From positions 3,534,001-3,598,000 of the forward strand of contig NZ_CP018786.1 in assembly GCF_002025665.1 (NCBI RefSeq): a stretch of DNA of 64,000 nt, written 5' to 3'. Each line of letters begins with the position of its first letter. Positions within the stretch are counted from its first letter, which is position 1. This document shows, one piece after another, positions 60,011-64,000 of the stretch. The position numbers and the translations under genes are program-made. The notes below the pieces were generated by a model. It ran no database searches, was not told the DNA's origin, and was given only the letters and a program-made list of their open reading frames with translations. Source of the DNA: Chryseobacterium indologenes (GTDB lineage Bacteria; Bacteroidota; Bacteroidia; Flavobacteriales; Weeksellaceae).

Positions 60011-60400
60011 GACAAGTTCTGTCGCCTCAAGAGAATATTTTTGTATTAAATCAAATTAATATCCGCTAAAACATGTTAAAAAACGTTAAATTTATAAGAT
60101 TTCTATAAACAAGCCCATTAAGGCTAAAAAACAATAACTATGAAATTTTTATTCAGTTACATCCATTCGGTGTATACTCTTCAACTCCTTTGTAAATATT
60201 TAAAAACCAATTTCATGTGTACACATTCAGTTCGATGTTTATGCATAAAAAATACACTGTTTTTTGTACCTAAAGAATATTATATTTGAAATATTCTTTA
60301 CCATATAAAGGGATCTGATTCTCAGAAACGGATAAGGATAAAAAAAACAATCTAACCATGATCTATCATAATAACTATGTCAACTTAAATAAACACGGGA
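60011..60400 (+). promoter_or_regulatory. Leader region of the T9SS protein gene
   Basis: A 390-bp region without a supported gene. TATATTTG at 60281-60288 fits TAnnTTTG and would give an mRNA leader of about 105 bases before the ATG at 60401. A 49-codon ORF (60140-60289) overlaps this box and has no coding character, so it was left out. Confidence 0.45.
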
Positions 60401-62041
60401 ATGAAAAAAATCTCTCTCAGTGCATTCATTCTATGCACAGCCCTAGGTGTATCTGCCCAGGAAGTGATGTGGCAGAAGGACATCCAATCCTCTACCCAGG
60501 ATTTTCTAAGCCAGGTCACCACAACCATAGATCAACAGTATCTGATCACAGGTAGTTCTATTCAAAGCAATAAGCAGCAGGCTTCAGTCAGTAAGCAAAA
60601 CAGCGGTTATGATTTTCACTTGATAAAACTCAATCAGCAGGGTCAAGAAGTCTGGGAGAAATATTTTTCAGGACAAAACCATGATTATCTGTCTGCTACT
60701 GTTACCACTCAGGATGGAGGTTTTCTACTAGCTGGAACATCTTATTCCGGAAAAGGATTGGACAAAAAAGACGATTCCAAAGGCGGTTCAGATATCTGGC
60801 TGATCAGAATCAATGAATTTGGAGATGAACTATGGCAGAAAACCTTAGGAAGCTCTTCGGATGAAGAAGCCAGAGCGGTTATCCAGACTACAGACTTCGG
60901 ATTTTTTGTTGCCGGAAATATACAAACCCCACCAAAAGGTTATGGTTCTAAAGATATTTTGATCACACAACTCGACAAAGACGGAAAAGAGTTTTCACAA
61001 TTGATTTTAGGCGGAAAAGGCTTGGATGAAGTGGAAAAGATGATTCCAACGAGAGATGGAGGTGCGCTACTTGGGATTTATTCGAGGAGTTCCGAGATTC
61101 GTGATTCGGGATCTGAACAAGGTTCGGGGATGCGAGGTGCGGGTTCTGCATCAAACGTTCAAAACCCGAACCCCGTATCCCGAAACTCGAAACAAACTGA
61201 AAACTTCGGTGAGGGTGACTACTGGATCGTAAAGCTCGACAAAAATGGAAAAGTGGAATGGGAAAAGAACTTCGGAGGCAAAGGAGATGATCATTTGAGA
61301 ACCTTGGCCTTAACTTCAAATGGCTTTATCATTGGTGGAGAATCAAGATCAGAAAGATCAGGAAATAAAACCGTTGGATTGGAAGAAGGAACAGACCTTT
61401 GGCTGATTGCTTTAAACGAAAAAGGTGATGAACAGTGGCAGAAATCCTATAATTTCAAAAACAGAGACATTTTGATGGGGATGAGTGTGGTAAACGGGAG
61501 GCTGGAAGATGGAAGCGAGAAGTCTAAAGGAATTCTGTTGGGAGGTTACACCCAAGCTGAAGGAAGAATCCAAACAGATGATGAAACCTTCTGGATGTTG
61601 TATCTGGATCAGAATGGCAATGAACAATGGAGAAAACACGTAAAAGGTGAATCCAGGCAAAAAGAAGAAAGACTTTCTGATTTAAAGCTGAACAGAGACG
61701 GTTCAATTATTCTGGCAGGAACCAGCGCAGAAGAACTGGGTAAAGAAAACTGGAAGATTGTTAAACTGGGAGACAAACAGGTTGACCAGCTCATTGAAAA
61801 ATATGATATCAAAATCTATCCGAATCCAGTATCAGATTATGCTTATGTAGAAATCGGATTTAACGACTTTAAAGAAGCAGATATTCTGTTGTATGATATG
61901 TCTGGAAGACAGCTTCAAAATCTGAAAACCATAAACAAAGTAACTAAGATTAATACCCAGAATTTGGTTCAGGGAGCTTACTTAATTACCATAAAAACAG
62001 ATACCAATAAAACAGCAAGTGCTAAATTAATTAAGAAATAA
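60401..62041 (+). CDS. Type IX-secreted beta-propeller-like protein
   Basis: A 546-residue secreted protein with signal peptide (MKKISLSAFILCTALGVSAQE). The body is made of repeats of about 50-60 residues in which DGGFLLAGTS is followed by DIWLIRINEFGDELWQKTLG; five or six blades can be found, as in delta-60/beta-propeller proteins. The C-terminal 75 residues are a type A sorting domain (IYPNPVSDYAYVEIGF, LLYDMSGRQLQNL, GAYLITIKTD, KLIKK), which directs export by type IX secretion. Residues about 230-267 (61090-61200) are low-complexity and match intergenic repeat-like DNA. It precedes an RHS-type gene by seven bases. Confidence 0.9.
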   Translation: MKKISLSAFILCTALGVSAQEVMWQKDIQSSTQDFLSQVTTTIDQQYLITGSSIQSNKQQASVSKQNSGYDFHLIKLNQQGQEVWEKYFSGQNHDYLSATVTTQDGGFLLAGTSYSGKGLDKKDDSKGGSDIWLIRINEFGDELWQKTLGSSSDEEARAVIQTTDFGFFVAGNIQTPPKGYGSKDILITQLDKDGKEFSQLILGGKGLDEVEKMIPTRDGGALLGIYSRSSEIRDSGSEQGSGMRGAGSASNVQNPNPVSRNSKQTENFGEGDYWIVKLDKNGKVEWEKNFGGKGDDHLRTLALTSNGFIIGGESRSERSGNKTVGLEEGTDLWLIALNEKGDEQWQKSYNFKNRDILMGMSVVNGRLEDGSEKSKGILLGGYTQAEGRIQTDDETFWMLYLDQNGNEQWRKHVKGESRQKEERLSDLKLNRDGSIILAGTSAEELGKENWKIVKLGDKQVDQLIEKYDIKIYPNPVSDYAYVEIGFNDFKEADILLYDMSGRQLQNLKTINKVTKINTQNLVQGAYLITIKTDTNKTASAKLIKK

Positions 62042-62048
62042 AAACACA

Positions 62049-64000
62049 ATGAAAAAAAATATAACCAGTTTGTTTTTTTGCTTATCCCTTGGAACAGCAT
62101 TAGCACAAACTACAGGAAGCAAATCATCCACCCTTCCGAATATCATCCCACCATCAGCGGAGTCCTATAAACTGGGCTCCTTTGGAAACCTTCCGGTAAG
62201 TTTGTTTACAGGAAATGCTAATGTAGATATTCCTGTAACGTCCTTTGCGGCCGGAAATATTACTATTCCCATCGGACTTAATTATTTTTCCAATGGAATC
62301 AAAGTAGATGATATGAACGGTTCTACTGGACTCGGTTGGACTATGGTTTCAGGAGGAGTGATTACACGGGTCATCCGCGATCTTCCGGATGAAAACAATC
62401 TATCTAATGTTTCTATTCCGACCAATTTTGATGATATAGGGCCTAATAATCCTATTGCCATGCAATTTTTTCAGGATGCTTCCAACGATAATGTAGATAC
62501 TGAGCAGGATTTATATATGGCTAACTTTGGTGGAATGCAAATCAAATTTGTGTTTGACAAGAAAGGAATTCCTGTTATTTATTCTCAAAAAGATGTCATT
62601 ATTGAAGGGGTGAGCGGTGGAGATTCATTTACCATAACTGTAGATAATGGAACCAAATACTATTTTACTGATAAAGAGACGACATCTAACCGTACCGTTG
62701 GTGCAGGACATTCTCTCATATCCATTTCTACTACAGCCTGGTATCTGACAAAAATTGAGGATATTACCAGCGGAGAAACTTTATTTATTGAGAACGTAGA
62801 TGGTGGGTATACTGGAACGATGAGCCAGTCACAGACCCTATCTTACACATCACCTAACGCGGGTCCAATGACATCAAGTTGTGGAAATCCTGCATTTATC
62901 CGATACCCTCAGGTCAGTGAGCTGATCAGCCATAACCAGACCGTTGCCGGAAAACAGATCAAGAGAATATACAGTAACAATCCTTCTTATGGAGAGATTA
63001 TATTTGATTACCTACAATCAGGAGGCAGCAGTGATTATAAACGATTACAAAAAGTTACAAAAAAGGTTAATGGCAGTATAATTAATGATGTTACTCTTAA
63101 TTATACACTTACCGCTAATAATCGCTTGTTTCTCACTTCAGTAGTGGATAGTGTTTTAAATGCCACTTATGGGTTTGAATATAATTTACCGGATGTATTT
63201 CCTCAAAGACTCTCCTTCAGTAGAGATAGCTGGGGATATTATAATGGTGTAACCGGCAACACCAATCTTGTCCCTTCCATATATGAGGTAGCTTTGTGGA
63301 GCTCATATAACGGAGCGTCGCAGCCAGTCAGCCCGCAACATACACCTATAGGGATACTTCAGAAGGTTATTTACCCTACTAAAGGCTCTACTGAATTTTT
63401 TTATGAAAATAATACTGCGATTGAGAAAAATGTGATGTTGAGCCCATCAGAAAGAACGGGGGTTCAGATCAAGGCAACTGCGGATGATAATAATGCTCAT
63501 GTTGAAAATACAGTGGTTTTTACTCCACTAAAAACAGAAGAAATAAGCTTGGGAGGGAGTGCCCAGTTTAACAATACATGTGATCCGGCTGAACAAATCA
63601 CCGGAAAGCACAGAGCTATTGTTAGTCTCTTGAAACCCGGTGGACAAGCCATGCCATTGTATTATAAAACTTCAACAGGGGTTGTTACCAATGCAGGTAA
63701 TTCAGTTACTTTTCCTACCAATAATGGAGGAGGTATTTTTGCCCATGTCCAGAAAGATGAACCTTTAACCCTTAAGCTTTGGACACTATTTGTTTGTACC
63801 CGTTCCACAGCATCCGCAAGCTATACCAGTAAAGAGGCAGTTTATGGAGATAGAGAAGTGCCTATTGGAGGTTTAAGAATCGCTAAAATTGTAGATATCT
63901 CAGAAAATGGAGTAGCCAATACAAGAAAGTTTATTTATCGTGATTTAAATGAACAAAACACGGAAGCTACTGTATTAAGAACTCCGGCATTTCAGGAGCA
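62049..64000 (+). CDS. Large RHS/YD-repeat-type secreted protein, 3' end outside the window
   Basis: An open frame runs from ATG 62049 to the window end, 650 codons without a stop. A signal peptide (MKKNITSLFFCLSLGTALAQ) is followed by LPNIIPPSAESYKLGSFGNLPVSLFTGNANVDIPV and GLNYFSNGIKVDDMNGSTGLGWTM, the head typical of very long Bacteroidota proteins that later show YD repeats and an RHS core. In such proteins the C-terminus is often a variable, sometimes toxic, domain; here it is not visible. The start lies seven bases after the T9SS gene stop, suggesting one operon and perhaps the same secretion route. Confidence 0.82.
   Translation, partial: MKKNITSLFFCLSLGTALAQTTGSKSSTLPNIIPPSAESYKLGSFGNLPVSLFTGNANVDIPVTSFAAGNITIPIGLNYFSNGIKVDDMNGSTGLGWTMVSGGVITRVIRDLPDENNLSNVSIPTNFDDIGPNNPIAMQFFQDASNDNVDTEQDLYMANFGGMQIKFVFDKKGIPVIYSQKDVIIEGVSGGDSFTITVDNGTKYYFTDKETTSNRTVGAGHSLISISTTAWYLTKIEDITSGETLFIENVDGGYTGTMSQSQTLSYTSPNAGPMTSSCGNPAFIRYPQVSELISHNQTVAGKQIKRIYSNNPSYGEIIFDYLQSGGSSDYKRLQKVTKKVNGSIINDVTLNYTLTANNRLFLTSVVDSVLNATYGFEYNLPDVFPQRLSFSRDSWGYYNGVTGNTNLVPSIYEVALWSSYNGASQPVSPQHTPIGILQKVIYPTKGSTEFFYENNTAIEKNVMLSPSERTGVQIKATADDNNAHVENTVVFTPLKTEEISLGGSAQFNNTCDPAEQITGKHRAIVSLLKPGGQAMPLYYKTSTGVVTNAGNSVTFPTNNGGGIFAHVQKDEPLTLKLWTLFVCTRSTASASYTSKEAVYGDREVPIGGLRIAKIVDISENGVANTRKFIYRDLNEQNTEATVLRTPAFQE

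Noticed and set aside
60140..60289. 49-codon ORF in the leader of the T9SS protein gene (MKFLFSYIHS start)
   Set aside because: It overlaps the best promoter box, shows no secretion or domain pattern, and its composition looks like random AT-rich DNA.

Overview
This window is AT-rich bacterial DNA from the Bacteroidota, most likely a Chryseobacterium-type member of the Flavobacteriia. The signs are a type IX secretion sorting tail (60401-62041), a CarboxypepD/TonB receptor, several TAnnTTTG promoter boxes, A-rich translation starts without Shine-Dalgarno sequences, and a Bacteroidota-style LptC. No rRNA, tRNA, CRISPR array, transposase or phage genes were recognised.

The most unusual region is the left end (1-6322). 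Five tandem, nearly identical 85-87-residue genes (1890-3505) encode RebB-type proteins, the subunits of R-bodies, which are coiled protein ribbons that unroll like a piston. Start codons recur every 334, 334, 342 and 342 bp, and each spacer holds the same GC-rich hairpin followed by a T-run. Upstream lie a divergent RebB-like gene (1200-1427), a decayed Reb fragment fused to it only through a stop codon (1428-1580), a proline-rich coiled-coil protein and a partial protein of unknown function. Converging on the array is a four-gene operon (unknown protein, membrane protein, histidine kinase, LuxR-type response regulator), a candidate controller.

6.5-15.4 kb holds housekeeping and small regulatory genes: a LysE-type exporter, AraC regulator with a siderophore-interacting flavoprotein, a Crp-like regulator with two oxidoreductases, aminopeptidase P, a DUF6526 protein, a tiny lipoprotein and topoisomerase IB. 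15.5-27.0 kb, all on the minus strand, is a urease supercluster: ureABC, ureEF, ureGD, a UreH-like nickel permease, a urea channel, a TonB-dependent receptor and an AraC regulator, with an uncharacterised outer-membrane protein gene overlapping ureE.

27.9-38.0 kb has pruA, two small lipoproteins separated by 7-bp tandem repeats, a TPR-AraC regulator, a thioredoxin-fold protein, a duplicated secreted-protein pair, and a decayed block containing a truncated second copy of the fabH 3' end beside the intact fabH. 38.1-48.3 kb holds corA, a patatin phospholipase, an FAD-linked oxidase, a flavodoxin-fold/HxlR divergent pair, tag, an alpha/beta hydrolase and a DoxD-DoxA fusion. 48.7-53.5 kb is a TetR-controlled tripartite EmrAB-TolC efflux operon. 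53.8-64.0 kb carries DNA polymerase III delta', an aldehyde dehydrogenase, a beta-barrel protein with lptC and anmK, an XRE regulator, a T9SS beta-propeller protein and the start of a large RHS/YD-type secreted protein that runs off the window.

Several interspersed intergenic repeat families are visible: a double-hairpin element in three copies, a roughly 100-bp inverted-repeat element in three copies, and other fold-back sequences. One in-frame insertion resembling intergenic repeat DNA lies inside a coding sequence.
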